In this document: positions 6,997 to 15,364 of the stretch, piece by piece | Layout of the letters: the number at the start of each line of letters is the position of its first letter | How positions within the stretch are numbered: the first letter of the stretch is position 1 | Assembly (NCBI GenBank): GCA_009697105.1 | Contig: SIAQ01000039.1 | Coordinates: 1-40,104 of the forward strand | DNA: 40,104 nucleotides | From: Gemmataceae bacterium | Lineage (GTDB): Bacteria; Planctomycetota; Planctomycetia; Gemmatales; Gemmataceae | Direction: 5' to 3' | The notes under the pieces: model-generated | The model's database searches: none | Told to the model about the DNA's origin: nothing | Seen by the model: only the letters and a program-made list of their open reading frames with translations | Translations under genes and position numbers: made by a program

Positions 6997-9069
6997 CTAT
7001 TTCGTTTTTGTACCGCGGCCCGGCTTCTGTTGCCGTTCCTGCGTTTTGCGGCCCGGCCGATACCCTTGCTTCGGCATGGCGTGGACGTAGTCGCCGCGGA
7101 TGGCGTCGTTGGCGTGGTCGCGGCGAGCGTCCAGCGCTTCGCGCGGCGGTTGGGCGGGGATCAGGGCGTCGCAGCCGTTGCCGATGAGGTCGCTGCGACC
7201 GGCTTCGAGTAGGGCCTTGCGGACCTCGAAATAATTCTCCGGCTTGAAGAATTGCAACAGTGCTCGTTGCATCTTGCGATCGTTGAGATTGCGGGCGACG
7301 AACACCTCTTGCCCGGTGATCGGATCGATGTCGGTGTAGTACATGCACGTCGCAATATCGAATGGAGCCGGAATAAAATCCTGTACCTGATCGGGGCGAT
7401 AGCCGTTGCGTTTGAGGAACAACGCGAGGTCGATCATCGCATGCAAATCGCTGCCGGGATGGCTGGCGATGTAGTAGGGCACGATGTATTGCTTCGGTTT
7501 GTCGGCGCGTTCAGAGGCCTTTTTGAATTCGCTCGCGAAACCTTCAAAGTTCACGTTGCGCGGCTTTTTCATCAGATCGAGCACGTGTGGATCGGTGTGC
7601 TCCGGCGCAACCTTCAAATGCCCGCCGACGTGATGGGCCGCGAGTTCGGTGAGATATTCCGGCGACAGTTGGGCGATGTCCATGCGGATGCCGGAAGCGA
7701 CGAGCACTTTGCGGATGCCGGGTTCGGTGCGGGCGCGTTTCATGAGGTCGATGAGCGGGCCGTGATCGGTGCCGAGCAGCTTGCAGATGGTGGGATGCAC
7801 GCAGGCGAGGCGTTTGCATTTCGCTTCGACTTCGGGCTGCGTGCAGCGCATCTTGTACATGTTCGCGGTTGGGCCGCCGATATCGCTGATGATGCCTTTG
7901 AACTCGGGGTCCTCGCCCATGCGGCGAACTTCGTTGAGGACCGATTCCTCCGAGCGCCACTGGATCGTACGGCCTTGGTGAGTCGTAATCGAGCAGAAAG
8001 TGCAGCCGCCGAAACAGCCGCGCATGATGGTGACGGAGTCCTTGATCATCTCAAATGCCGGGATTTTTTCGCGATACGACGGATGCGGCTTGCGCGTGTA
8101 GGGCAGATCGTAGATGGCGTCCATCGCGGCTTCGCCGATCGGCAGCGGCGGCGGCGTGACGACGATCGCCTGGCGGTCGTGAAACTGCACCAGCGTCTTG
8201 GCGTTGAACGGGCTGGTGTTGACGTGGATGAGGCGTGTGGCCTCGGCGAATTTTTTCTTGTCGGTTTTTACTTGCTCGTAATTGGGAAGTAGGATTACAT
8301 CGTTTAGCCGCGACGCGTAGCGGAGCGCGGATTCGTCCGTCGGAGGCGCGATGTCCGCGCTCCGCTGCGCGTCGCGGCTAAACGAATCCGATTCCTTCGC
8401 GCCCATCACATAGGCGAGGCCGCGCATGTCCCGCATGTCGCGCACCGTTTCGCCCGCTGCCAGTCGCCGCGCGATTTCGACGATGGCGTGCTCGCCCATG
8501 CCGTAGACGATGAGGTCGGCCTTGGCGTCGAGCAGGATCGAGCGTTTGACGGTGTCGGACCAGTAGTCGTAGTGGGCGAGCCGACGCAGAGACGCTTCGA
8601 CGCCGCCGGCGATGATTGGGACGCCGGCGAAGGCTTCGCGGGCACGCTGGCAGTAGGAGAGCGTCGCGCGGTCGGGGCGGAGACCGATCTTGCCGCCGGG
8701 CGAATAGGCGTCGTCGTTGCGGACTTTCTTGTTCGCTGTGTAGTGATTAATCATCGAGTCCATGTTGCCCGCGCTGATGCCGAAGAAGAGGCGCGGACAT
8801 CCGAACTGCCGCCAGGGTTCGCACGTATGCCAATCAGGTTGGCTGAGCATGGCAACACGGAAGCCGGCCTGTTCGAGCACGCGGTGCAGGATCGCCATCG
8901 CAAAGCTGGGATGATCGATGTAGCCGTCGCCGGTGACGAATACGACATCGACATAGTCCCAGCCACGGGCTTTCATCTCCGCAGCAGTCGTTGGCGCGAA
9001 CTCGCCGACGGCGCGCGGCATCGCCGAGGCGAGCGGCAGCGACAGTCGGCGGGAGTCGGTTGACATCAT
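6997..9069 (-). CDS. ygiQ: YgiQ family radical SAM protein
   Basis: 690 residues from the ATG pair at 9069/9066; the frame opens at 9165 but that part overlaps a palindromic repeat and has no homology. The N-terminal B12-binding-like (UPF0313) domain is followed by a radical SAM domain. Its cluster motif is MRGCFGGCTFC (Cys352, Cys356, Cys359), and ISDIGGPTANMY, HVGGHLKVAPEH and YIASHPGSDLHAM are also present. The C-terminus is basic and ends in KTK. The family uses a 4Fe-4S cluster and S-adenosylmethionine to start radical chemistry; the substrate is unknown. About residues 229-256 are encoded by an inserted palindrome (8301-8384) at a place where the family varies in length. The downstream gene is a MoaD-like gene 12 bp away. 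Confidence 0.95.
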   Translation of the reverse strand: MMSTDSRRLSLPLASAMPRAVGEFAPTTAAEMKARGWDYVDVVFVTGDGYIDHPSFAMAILHRVLEQAGFRVAMLSQPDWHTCEPWRQFGCPRLFFGISAGNMDSMINHYTANKKVRNDDAYSPGGKIGLRPDRATLSYCQRAREAFAGVPIIAGGVEASLRRLAHYDYWSDTVKRSILLDAKADLIVYGMGEHAIVEIARRLAAGETVRDMRDMRGLAYVMGAKESDSFSRDAQRSADIAPPTDESALRYASRLNDVILLPNYEQVKTDKKKFAEATRLIHVNTSPFNAKTLVQFHDRQAIVVTPPPLPIGEAAMDAIYDLPYTRKPHPSYREKIPAFEMIKDSVTIMRGCFGGCTFCSITTHQGRTIQWRSEESVLNEVRRMGEDPEFKGIISDIGGPTANMYKMRCTQPEVEAKCKRLACVHPTICKLLGTDHGPLIDLMKRARTEPGIRKVLVASGIRMDIAQLSPEYLTELAAHHVGGHLKVAPEHTDPHVLDLMKKPRNVNFEGFASEFKKASERADKPKQYIVPYYIASHPGSDLHAMIDLALFLKRNGYRPDQVQDFIPAPFDIATCMYYTDIDPITGQEVFVARNLNDRKMQRALLQFFKPENYFEVRKALLEAGRSDLIGNGCDALIPAQPPREALDARRDHANDAIRGDYVHAMPKQGYRPGRKTQERQQKPGRGTKTK
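8301..8384. repeat. 84-nt palindromic element inside ygiQ
   Basis: Arms 8301-8331 and 8354-8384 are 31 nt each and complementary at 30 positions; the loop is 22 nt. The total of 84 nt is 28 codons, and the element is read through without a stop as a peptide rich in Arg, Ser, Ala and Asp. The outer end CGGCTAAACGA is shared with intergenic repeats at 5539, 16590 and 20901. It is best explained as a palindromic repeat that landed in frame in a length-tolerant loop. Confidence 0.85.
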
Positions 9070-9093
9070 GAAAAATCCGCGAGAAAAAGATAC

Positions 9094-9175
9094 AAGCCCA
9101 GAGGCGAGGTACTCGGAACCGCTGGGCTCATCCAGACCGGATCCCAAGGGTTCGGAGTGCCTCACCCTTGGGCTT
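9094..9175. repeat. Inverted pair of 33-nt hairpin units
   Basis: Units 9094-9126 and 9143-9175 are similar in inverted orientation (about three quarters identical), separated by 16 nt. Each unit is itself a hairpin with CCCA/TGGG-type ends. It lies between the amidohydrolase stop and the ygiQ start, both on the minus strand, so it could attenuate or terminate transcription or protect the message end. Confidence 0.65.
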
Positions 9176-9179
9176 GAGG

Positions 9180-10121
9180 CTATCCCATTATACCGTAGAA
9201 TCGTGCCGCATTATCATGAAACAGCTTGCGCTGGTTCTCCTCGGTGCGAGTGCGGACGATGTTGCGGAGCGCCTCGACCCATTGGCGGAAGGTCGCCTTT
9301 AGCGTGCAGACGGGCCAATCGCCGGCGAACATGACGCGGTCGGGGCCGAACGTGTCGAGTGTGTGATTAATGACCGGTGCGAGATCGGCGGCGGTCCAGC
9401 GTTCGCGGGCTTGCACGACGATACCGGAGACTTTGCAGACGACGTTGCGCTGGCGAGCGAGGCGTTCCATGTCGCGCTGCCATTGCGTGCGGTCTTTGGC
9501 GTAGACTGGGCCGTTGCCACAGTGGTCGAGAATGAAGCGTGAATTCGGGCATGCTTCGGTCAGCTTGACGGCATCGCCGACTTCGGTGGGCCGCATGCAG
9601 AGGTCGAAACTTAGGCCGGCATCGCCGAGTTGTTGCACGCCGCGCACAAACGCCGGCGTCAGGCAGAAGCCGGGTTTGGCGGAGTCGGAGTGCAGCACCT
9701 GGCGGACGCCTTTGAGGAATCGGTTGCCCCGGAATCGGCCGATGTACTTGTCGAACCCCGCTTCCGCCGGGCGACCGCCAATCACTGCAGCCGCGAGCGG
9801 TGTGTTGGCTTGCCTGCAAAGGTCGAGCACGAAGTCGGCCTCCGCGTTAAGATCGCGGGCATCGACATCGACCTCCATGTAGACGCCCTTCACGACGTTC
9901 AACCCCTCGACCGCCGTCTGGTAGTCCTTAATGACGAAACTGCGCGCCAACGGCGAATCCTTCTGAACCCACGGCAGGCGCAAACGCGTCAAGTCCCACA
10001 GGTGTACGTGCGTGTCGATGATGCGCGGCATCGGCCTTTCCGGCTGCGCGGCTTGCGTTTCGGCGATTACGGCACCGGTCGCCGTCAGCGCGGCGGTTTC
10101 AAGAAATTCTCGGCGGTCCAT
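9180..10121 (-). CDS. Exported amidohydrolase-2 family metal-dependent hydrolase
   Basis: 313 residues. The N-terminus MDRREFLETAALTATGAVIAE is a twin-arginine-like leader. The mature part opens with IIDTHVHLWDL, the first-strand metal-binding HxH of the amidohydrolase TIM barrel. FILDHCGNGP (about residue 200) and FAGDWPVCTL near the C-terminus are the His and Asp regions expected for family 2 (COG3618, fuconolactonase-like). These enzymes hydrolyse lactones or decarboxylate; the exact substrate cannot be read here. It ends 110 bp before ygiQ on the same strand, with a palindrome in between. The start ATG at 10121 gives a complete leader. Confidence 0.9.
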   Translation of the reverse strand: MDRREFLETAALTATGAVIAETQAAQPERPMPRIIDTHVHLWDLTRLRLPWVQKDSPLARSFVIKDYQTAVEGLNVVKGVYMEVDVDARDLNAEADFVLDLCRQANTPLAAAVIGGRPAEAGFDKYIGRFRGNRFLKGVRQVLHSDSAKPGFCLTPAFVRGVQQLGDAGLSFDLCMRPTEVGDAVKLTEACPNSRFILDHCGNGPVYAKDRTQWQRDMERLARQRNVVCKVSGIVVQARERWTAADLAPVINHTLDTFGPDRVMFAGDWPVCTLKATFRQWVEALRNIVRTRTEENQRKLFHDNAARFYGIMG

Positions 10122-10132
10122 GGCGTCGCTCC

Positions 10133-10189
10133 ATATAGCCCGCCATTATGGCGGGAATTCAGGTGACCCGCCATAAAGGCGGGCTATAT
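10133..10189. repeat. Palindrome upstream of the amidohydrolase
   Basis: Arms 10133-10155 and 10167-10189 (23 nt) pair at 22 positions around an 11-nt loop, and each arm holds a smaller CCCGCC/GGCGGG hairpin. It lies 12 bp upstream of the amidohydrolase start codon, so the transcript leader could fold strongly. Related copies were not seen elsewhere in the window. Confidence 0.65.
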
Positions 10190-10209
10190 AAGTTTACATC
10201 ATTCAACGA

Positions 10210-10243
10210 CGAAAGCCCAGAGACTTCCGTCCCTGGGCTTTCG
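10210..10243 (-). terminator. Hairpin after the Pro/Gly-rich protein gene
   Basis: Perfect 11-bp stem: CGAAAGCCCAG at 10210-10220 with CTGGGCTTTCG at 10233-10243, loop 12 nt. It is 35 bp past the stop of the minus-strand gene ending at 10279. No clear T run follows. Confidence 0.5.
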
Positions 10244-10278
10244 CTGTGAGCGATTGCAGAACCTGGGGTTTGCACGAA

Positions 10279-10962
10279 TTATCGGCCCGAGCCGTACCAG
10301 TAGCTTGGAGCTTGTTGATACTGCGGCCAACCCATTTGTGGTGCGTAGGCGGGATGGTAGTAGCTCGGGTTGTACATTGGATAGCCGCCCTGCTGAAAGT
10401 TCGCCTGGGTGACAGGCGATGGCACCTGCTGATACATCGTGTTTGGCCCAATCGGGACGGGAATCGGCGGAATGTACGGGCCGGGCTGATTGCGGATATC
10501 GGGCAACTGCATCGGCACGCCCGGGCCGGGGTGATAGTAGGGGTTCGGCACGCCTGGACCGGTTTGGATCGGCATCGCGGGCATGTCCGACGCGAAGCCC
10601 ATCGTTGGTCCGTAGTAGCCGTACATGCCGGGATTCATCCCCATGCCCATCATCCGCGGCGGCGCGCTGCACCCGCCTATGCTTGCGAAGGGTGGAACGC
10701 CGAACTGCATCGGCAGGCAGCCAGCGGCCACACCGCATGGGGCAGGGCAGACGCCGTCGCACACCAGGTTGCCCCAGCATATTGGCGTGAAGGCGTTATA
10801 GGGCCTTACTGATATCTGGGTGGTGTAGCGGTTGTGTCGATTCCAAAGGGAGAAGGGATTGTGGGGACTGAACAATCCCCCACCGAATGCGTTGACTTCA
10901 CCCGTGAAAAGGGTGAGTGCATACAAAGCGAAAACGCTCAGGGTGAGTATTTTCCGTTTCAT
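10279..10962 (-). CDS. Secreted Pro/Gly/Tyr/Met-rich protein of unknown function
   Basis: 227 residues with start at 10962, where GGAGG lies 11 bp upstream; an ATG at 11007 is less likely. MKRKILTLSVFALYALTLFTGEVNA is a classical signal peptide. Residues 45-75 hold Cys-containing segments (VCDGVCPAPCGVAAGC). The remainder is low complexity, rich in Pro, Gly, Met, Tyr and Gln, and resembles a disordered or wall-associated surface protein. I do not recognise a family. It is a single gene with a hairpin downstream, and tsaD lies upstream on the same strand. Confidence 0.75.
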   Translation of the reverse strand: MKRKILTLSVFALYALTLFTGEVNAFGGGLFSPHNPFSLWNRHNRYTTQISVRPYNAFTPICWGNLVCDGVCPAPCGVAAGCLPMQFGVPPFASIGGCSAPPRMMGMGMNPGMYGYYGPTMGFASDMPAMPIQTGPGVPNPYYHPGPGVPMQLPDIRNQPGPYIPPIPVPIGPNTMYQQVPSPVTQANFQQGGYPMYNPSYYHPAYAPQMGWPQYQQAPSYWYGSGR

Positions 10963-11223
10963 CACGGGAGTAGCCTCCATCCGTATCATCTGAAAAAATG
11001 CCGTCATGGCGGAATTCTGCGGGCAACGGAATCATCGTCCAGAATGGAATAACGAGTTGCGATAGACTGACGCGCAGAATCGGAATGTCAAACGGAGTGT
11101 TAAGTGTAAACCGCAAAGAGCGCATGACCATTGCGGTCGATCCAGCAAGGAACAGCGGCAGGAAAAAATAGCGAAGCCGTGAAATATCACTAAAGTTTGC
11201 GGGAAACCCTGACTCCTGATCCG

Positions 11224-12249
11224 TCAATTCTTCCCCAAATAGTTCGGCACCGCGTCGAGATCGAGCGGCGCCCACATCTGCTTGTGCCATTTTTCAACTG
11301 CGATCGCGGCCATGGCGGCGTTATCGGTGCACAGCATCATCGGTGGAATGAAGAGTTCGACCTTCTCACGCTGGGCCATCGTTTCGAGCGCTGCCTGCAG
11401 CACGCGGTTGGCCGACACCCCGCCGCCGATTGCAAGCCGCTTCAACCCGGTTTGGCGTAATGCCTGCCGAGCCTTGGCGACGAGGACATCGACGACGGCC
11501 TGTTGAAAACTCGCTGCCTGGTCCGCGCGCGGCTTGCCTGGACTGGGCACGGGGCCTTTGGTCTTGCCGACGCCGTGGATCGCATAGAGGACCGCCGTCT
11601 TCAAGCCGCTGAAGCTGAAAGCGAGACGGTCTTCCTTCAAAAACGAACGCGGGAAGGCATGTGCTTTCGGATCGCCCGAGGCGGCTTCGCGTTCCACGGC
11701 CGGTCCGCCGGGGAAACCGAGACCCAGGATCGTGGCGACTTTGTCAAAGGCTTCGCCAGCGGCGTCGTCGATTGTGCCGCCGAGCAAATCGAAATCAAGC
11801 GCCGACTTGCAATGAAACAGACTCGTGTGCCCGCCGCTCACGACGAGGCCGACGCAGGGAAAGATGTCGCGTCCCGCTGCCATGCGTGCGGCATAAATGT
11901 GCGCTTCGATATGATTCGCGCTGAGCAACGGCACGTCGAGCGTCAGTGCCAGCATCTTTGCCGCACTGACGCCAACTAGCAACGCCCCGACCAAGCCCGG
12001 CGAATTCAGCACGACGACCGCGCCGATGTCGGCCAGCTTCAGATTCGCCTGGCGCAGCGCTTCGTCCATCGTCGGTAGGAGCTGTTGCATATGGGCACGA
12101 GCAGCGACCTCCGGCACGACACCATGAAAGCGCGCGTGTAACTCGGTTTGCGATGCGACGACGTTGGCGCGGATCGTCAGATCGTCGGTGAATATCGCAA
12201 TCGACGTTTCATCACACGACGATTCGATGGCGAGAAAATTCGTGCTCAT
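11224..12249 (-). CDS. tsaD: tRNA N6-adenosine threonylcarbamoyltransferase TsaD
   Basis: 341 residues from the ATG at 12249; the frame extends to 12453 but the extra 68 residues are non-homologous. The protein transfers the threonylcarbamoyl group to A37 of ANN-decoding tRNAs, with TsaB, TsaE and the TsaC product as partners. Landmarks are the ATPase-fold start FLAIESSCDET, the metal-binding NHIEAH (His113, His117), VSGGHTSLF, the GGTIDDAAGEAFDK loop and GGGVSANR. Length matches the family (about 340). It is transcribed divergently from the Nudix gene. The motif set is complete, so it is expected to be active. Confidence 0.97.
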   Translation of the reverse strand: MSTNFLAIESSCDETSIAIFTDDLTIRANVVASQTELHARFHGVVPEVAARAHMQQLLPTMDEALRQANLKLADIGAVVVLNSPGLVGALLVGVSAAKMLALTLDVPLLSANHIEAHIYAARMAAGRDIFPCVGLVVSGGHTSLFHCKSALDFDLLGGTIDDAAGEAFDKVATILGLGFPGGPAVEREAASGDPKAHAFPRSFLKEDRLAFSFSGLKTAVLYAIHGVGKTKGPVPSPGKPRADQAASFQQAVVDVLVAKARQALRQTGLKRLAIGGGVSANRVLQAALETMAQREKVELFIPPMMLCTDNAAMAAIAVEKWHKQMWAPLDLDAVPNYLGKN

Positions 12250-12281
12250 AGTGATGATTGTAGGTGGCGTCGATCGAATGT

Positions 12282-12307
12282 TGTACGACGCGCAGCGTCG
12301 TGCTACA
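12282..12307. repeat. Short palindrome upstream of tsaD
   Basis: TGTACGACGC, a 3-nt spacer and GCGTCGTGCTACA form an imperfect hairpin with a 3-nt bulge. It lies 33 bp upstream of the tsaD start in the divergent promoter region. It could be an operator or a dispersed repeat; only one copy is seen here. Confidence 0.4.
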
Positions 12308-12440
12308 TTAAAAATCGTGCGGGGGGCCAGATGAGAAGTTCGCGAAGATTCGATGGATTTTGGCAGTTGTGCTTGACGGCGAGCGGTCGATAAGACAGGA
12401 TAATGGAAAGGATTTGTTTGATTCTCACGAGCACGCAACG

Positions 12441-12869
12441 ATGCCAGATTCAAGTGAGTACCTCCGCCAGGCTGCCGCCCTTCCGTTTCGACGTGGGCGC
12501 GTATGCCTCATCACCTCACGCAATGGCCGACGCTGGATCATTCCCAAAGGATGGATCGAGCAGGGGCAAACCGCTGGCGAATCCGCTCTGCAAGAAGCCT
12601 GGGAAGAAGCGGGCCTGACGGGCGCCCTCGAAAGCGAACCAATCGGAAGCTACCTCTACGAAAAGGACGGCCGAACCTATCACGTTGTTGTCTTCGTCAT
12701 GAACGTCACCTCGGTGGCTCAGGATTGGCCGGAGCGAGAAATCCGCCAACGAAGTTGGGTAAGCCCAACCGGATTCTTCGACCGCATCGACGACCCCGGT
12801 CTAGTGGAACTCGTCCGCTTTACGCTGCTTCAGCACGCCGATGAACACGCGGCGCTTGAGGCGTCTTGA
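12441..12869 (+). CDS. Nudix hydrolase
   Basis: 142 residues. The start at 12441 gives MPDSSEYLRQAAALPFR, which leads directly into the Nudix fold; an ATG at 12360 lies in unrelated upstream sequence. The Nudix box begins at GWIEQGQ (about residues 37-59) and ends QEAWEEAGL, keeping the metal-binding EE pair but with Gln in place of the first Glu and of the Arg. IIPKGW before the box is typical of the diphosphoinositol polyphosphate/diadenosine polyphosphate type Nudix group. It hydrolyses a nucleoside-diphosphate-linked or polyphosphate substrate; which one is unknown. It is convergent with the next gene, with a shared terminator. Confidence 0.9.
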   Translation: MPDSSEYLRQAAALPFRRGRVCLITSRNGRRWIIPKGWIEQGQTAGESALQEAWEEAGLTGALESEPIGSYLYEKDGRTYHVVVFVMNVTSVAQDWPEREIRQRSWVSPTGFFDRIDDPGLVELVRFTLLQHADEHAALEAS

Positions 12870-12884
12870 ATCCGCAAAACTGGC

Positions 12885-12940
12885 AGAGCCGCGCACGCAG
12901 TAAGCAGTCCATTCCGACTGCAAATAGCGTGCGCGGCTCT
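12885..12940. terminator. Bidirectional two-tier hairpin terminator
   Basis: The outer stem is 14 bp, perfect: 12885-12898 with 12927-12940 (AGAGCCGCGCACGC and its complement). An inner GCAGTC/GACTGC stem lies in the loop. It is between the convergent Nudix gene and the gene ending at 12967, and TCAATTTT follows on the plus strand. It can stop transcription from both sides. Confidence 0.75.
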
Positions 12941-12966
12941 TCAATTTTCGCAAGCGAGAACCCGTG

Positions 12967-13395
12967 TTAGAATTGGTTCGCGTTCATGTCGAGTTCGTGT
13001 TCGAGTTCGCTGATAATATCCTCATCGCCGAAAGCGAACATCGTTCCCCAAATGTGAAGTTTGGCTTTGTCGGGTATCGTCACCTGGGGGTATTGCAGAT
13101 TCATATGCGAGGTGACCCAGACCTTGCCTTGCCATTCCAGTCTCATCGGGCGGACTTTCGGCACTTCGTTCACGTCTTCCCACGCCAACGGCTTGCGTGA
13201 GATCATGAAACCGCTCGCAATTTCGCCGTCATTACGATCCGAACGACAATGAAGCCCGTACTGCAAGACCACCGTGTAGGTCTGTTTAAGGTCGCGATAC
13301 GTAGCCGACTTGGAATTGACCCAATAACTCGACGCAATCAATAGGGTGAAAACGAAAGATCCACCCAGCGTTAAGCTGAGCGACTTGAATGTCAT
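12967..13395 (-). CDS. Membrane-anchored hypothetical protein
   Basis: 142 residues. MTFKSLSLTLGGSFVFTLLIASSYWV is an N-terminal membrane anchor or uncleaved signal; the rest is probably outside the cytoplasm. There are no motifs I recognise. It has a WEDVNEVPKVRP segment, a WVTSHMNLQYPQVTIPDK segment and an acidic C-terminus (DEDIISELEHELDMN). The start ATG at 13395 is the only reasonable one. It is convergent with the Nudix gene. About 220 bp separate it from the FHA gene. Confidence 0.7.
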   Translation of the reverse strand: MTFKSLSLTLGGSFVFTLLIASSYWVNSKSATYRDLKQTYTVVLQYGLHCRSDRNDGEIASGFMISRKPLAWEDVNEVPKVRPMRLEWQGKVWVTSHMNLQYPQVTIPDKAKLHIWGTMFAFGDEDIISELEHELDMNANQF

Positions 13396-13615
13396 CAGAA
13401 AATTCCTCTAGTAGGCAGGATTTCGAGTTCTACTCGAATATCAACGAAAGCAGCACTCGATGCATTTGCGAAAGCGCCGCCGAAGGTAGGTGCAGGTATT
13501 ATACCCAGATATCAACTGGAAGGCAACAGAAGCACGGGAAAAAGTGCGCAAGCGCTAGCGGCGTAGCGATTGGAAAATCCGATGCGAGCGCTCAAGGGCG
13601 AGCAGAAGGCACCGG

Positions 13616-14347
13616 CTATTCTTTCGCCTCTGGCGGGTCGGCAACGAGGCGGAGATAACGAGAGAGCAGCATCTGCAGTGCCAGAACGCGCTGCCAGTCG
13701 GCGTAGCCCAAGGAAACCTGCGTGCCGTCGTCTTTCGATAGAATGTTTTCGGTTGCCTGCACCAGGCCTTGATGGAGAAAATCGAATATCTCTGACAGGC
13801 GAGCAGCCTGGGACGGCGTCATTTTGAGGGGTAGCGGAGGCAGCGCCTTGTTGCCCACGAATAACGCATCGTTTGTCAGATGCACCGGTGCTTCGGGATT
13901 CACATCAAAATCGAGATTCAGATCGACGTGACCGGCGACAGTCTGTTTGTCGTTCGCACCTTCATCCATGAAACCGGAAGATTTCGCACCGATTCTGACG
14001 GGAGATTGGCCGATGCAGGCGAGACTCGCCATGCGTGCGGCGATTTCCTCATTGGAACCAAACAACAAGAGTGACCGTCCGACCCCGACGCGATCGCCAA
14101 CTCGTAGTCGGCGGATCTGCACAGCCGTGCCGTTGACACGGGTGCCGTTGGTGCTTTCGAGATCGGTGAGGATAAAGTCATCGCCATCGATTTGGACTTT
14201 GGCGTGGAATCGGCTCACGCGCTCGTCGTTGAGGCGCAGGGAATTGCCCTCCTCGCGGCCAACGGTCACCGGAACATCGAGTTCACGGTAGATTCGGCCG
14301 CGATCGATGCCATCCAATACCTGAAACGTCACCGTGCCTTTGGCCAT
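13616..14347 (-). CDS. FHA domain protein
   Basis: 243 residues. An N-terminal forkhead-associated domain (about residues 8-95) contains VTVGREEGNSLRLNDERVSRFHAKV and LTDLESTNGTRVNG, which carry the conserved Gly-Arg, Ser-x-x-His and Asn-Gly residues for binding phosphothreonine peptides. The C-terminal 130 residues show no known domain, include a Asp-rich DLNLDFDVNPEAP stretch, and end in a helical region. It probably links Ser/Thr kinase signalling to a target, but no kinase gene is in the window. It starts 53 bp after miaA on the same strand and may be co-transcribed with it. Confidence 0.93.
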   Translation of the reverse strand: MAKGTVTFQVLDGIDRGRIYRELDVPVTVGREEGNSLRLNDERVSRFHAKVQIDGDDFILTDLESTNGTRVNGTAVQIRRLRVGDRVGVGRSLLLFGSNEEIAARMASLACIGQSPVRIGAKSSGFMDEGANDKQTVAGHVDLNLDFDVNPEAPVHLTNDALFVGNKALPPLPLKMTPSQAARLSEIFDFLHQGLVQATENILSKDDGTQVSLGYADWQRVLALQMLLSRYLRLVADPPEAKE

Positions 14348-14400
14348 GAGAAACCGGCTCCCGTTTAAGATTTGGCTCGCAGTTCAGTTACTGCGATTTA

Positions 14401-15330
14401 TCAACTTACCTTCATTTTGTAACGCCAGAGCGTTTGTGTCAATTCCAATGACGCAAATTGGCAGCCCGGTAGGTGGCGAAACCACGTCATTTGCCGTTTT
14501 GCGAGGTTGCGGCTGCGCGTTTGCACCCGCGTGATCGCTTCGTCTCGCGTGATCCGCCCGTCGAGCAAGTCGAACGCCTCGGCATAGCCCAGCGCCTTGC
14601 TCGCTTCGATGCTTAGCGGCCGATCCATCGCGCGCAATCGCTGTGCCTCTTCGATCAAGCCCTCGGCGAACATCGTCGCCGCACGTTGATTGATGCGATC
14701 ATACAGTTCTGCGCGAGGCATGTCGAGGCAGATTACCGTTGGCGTATCGGTTGGCTTTACCTCCATCGTCGACCATTGCGTCTGCCAGACGCTGATCGGT
14801 CGTCCCGTCAGTTCGAAAACTTCGAGCGCGCGGATGATTCGCCGAACGTCGTTCGGATGCAGGCGAGCCGCGCAAATCGGATCGACCTCGGCGAGACGGC
14901 GATGCAGCGAATCCGATCCGGTGGCCTCGGCTTCGCGCGTCAAGCGCTCGCGGATCGTGGCGTCGGCGGGCGGGCCATCGAACAGCCCGGCCAGCAGCGC
15001 TTTTAGATACAGCGGCGTGCCACCGACGAACAGCGCCGTTTTCCCTCGAGCCTCGATCTCCGCAACCACGTGTTTCGCCTCGCCCAACCACCAGGCGACG
15101 TTGCCTGATTGCCAAGGATCAAGCACATTGATTAGATGATGCGGGACAGCCTCGCGCTCCGTCGGCGTGGGTTTCGCTGTGCCGACGTCCATGCCGCGAT
15201 AGAGCGTCATCGAATCCATCGCGACGATCTCGGCATCGAGCTTCGGCACGAGCTCCAATGCCAACCGCGATTTCCCCGAGCCCGTCGGTCCGGTCAACAC
15301 CAGAGTATTATGAAACGGCGGCGGCAGCAT
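14401..15330 (-). CDS. miaA: tRNA dimethylallyltransferase MiaA
   Basis: 309 residues with start at 15330 (MLPPPFHNTLVLTG); the frame opens at 15408 through a repeat and is not homologous there. MiaA adds an isopentenyl group to N6 of A37 in tRNAs that read UNN codons. Walker A is GPTGSGKS (residues 14-21). MDSMTLYRGMDVGTAKP, HHLINVLDPW and VGGTPLYLKALL are family landmarks, followed by RRIIRALEVFELTG and the C-terminal RSRNLAKRQMTWFRHLPG RNA-contact region. Length is normal. The FHA gene follows downstream. Its product acts on tRNA like TsaD, also encoded in this window. Confidence 0.96.
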   Translation of the reverse strand: MLPPPFHNTLVLTGPTGSGKSRLALELVPKLDAEIVAMDSMTLYRGMDVGTAKPTPTEREAVPHHLINVLDPWQSGNVAWWLGEAKHVVAEIEARGKTALFVGGTPLYLKALLAGLFDGPPADATIRERLTREAEATGSDSLHRRLAEVDPICAARLHPNDVRRIIRALEVFELTGRPISVWQTQWSTMEVKPTDTPTVICLDMPRAELYDRINQRAATMFAEGLIEEAQRLRAMDRPLSIEASKALGYAEAFDLLDGRITRDEAITRVQTRSRNLAKRQMTWFRHLPGCQFASLELTQTLWRYKMKVS

Positions 15331-15364
15331 GGCATGGGTAATCGTATCGGAATCCTCCCTGTTT

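Noticed and set aside
8301-8384. The ygiQ palindrome as a terminator or attenuator
   Set aside because: It lies well inside the coding region and the frame is open through it, with no T run; a translated insertion explains it better.
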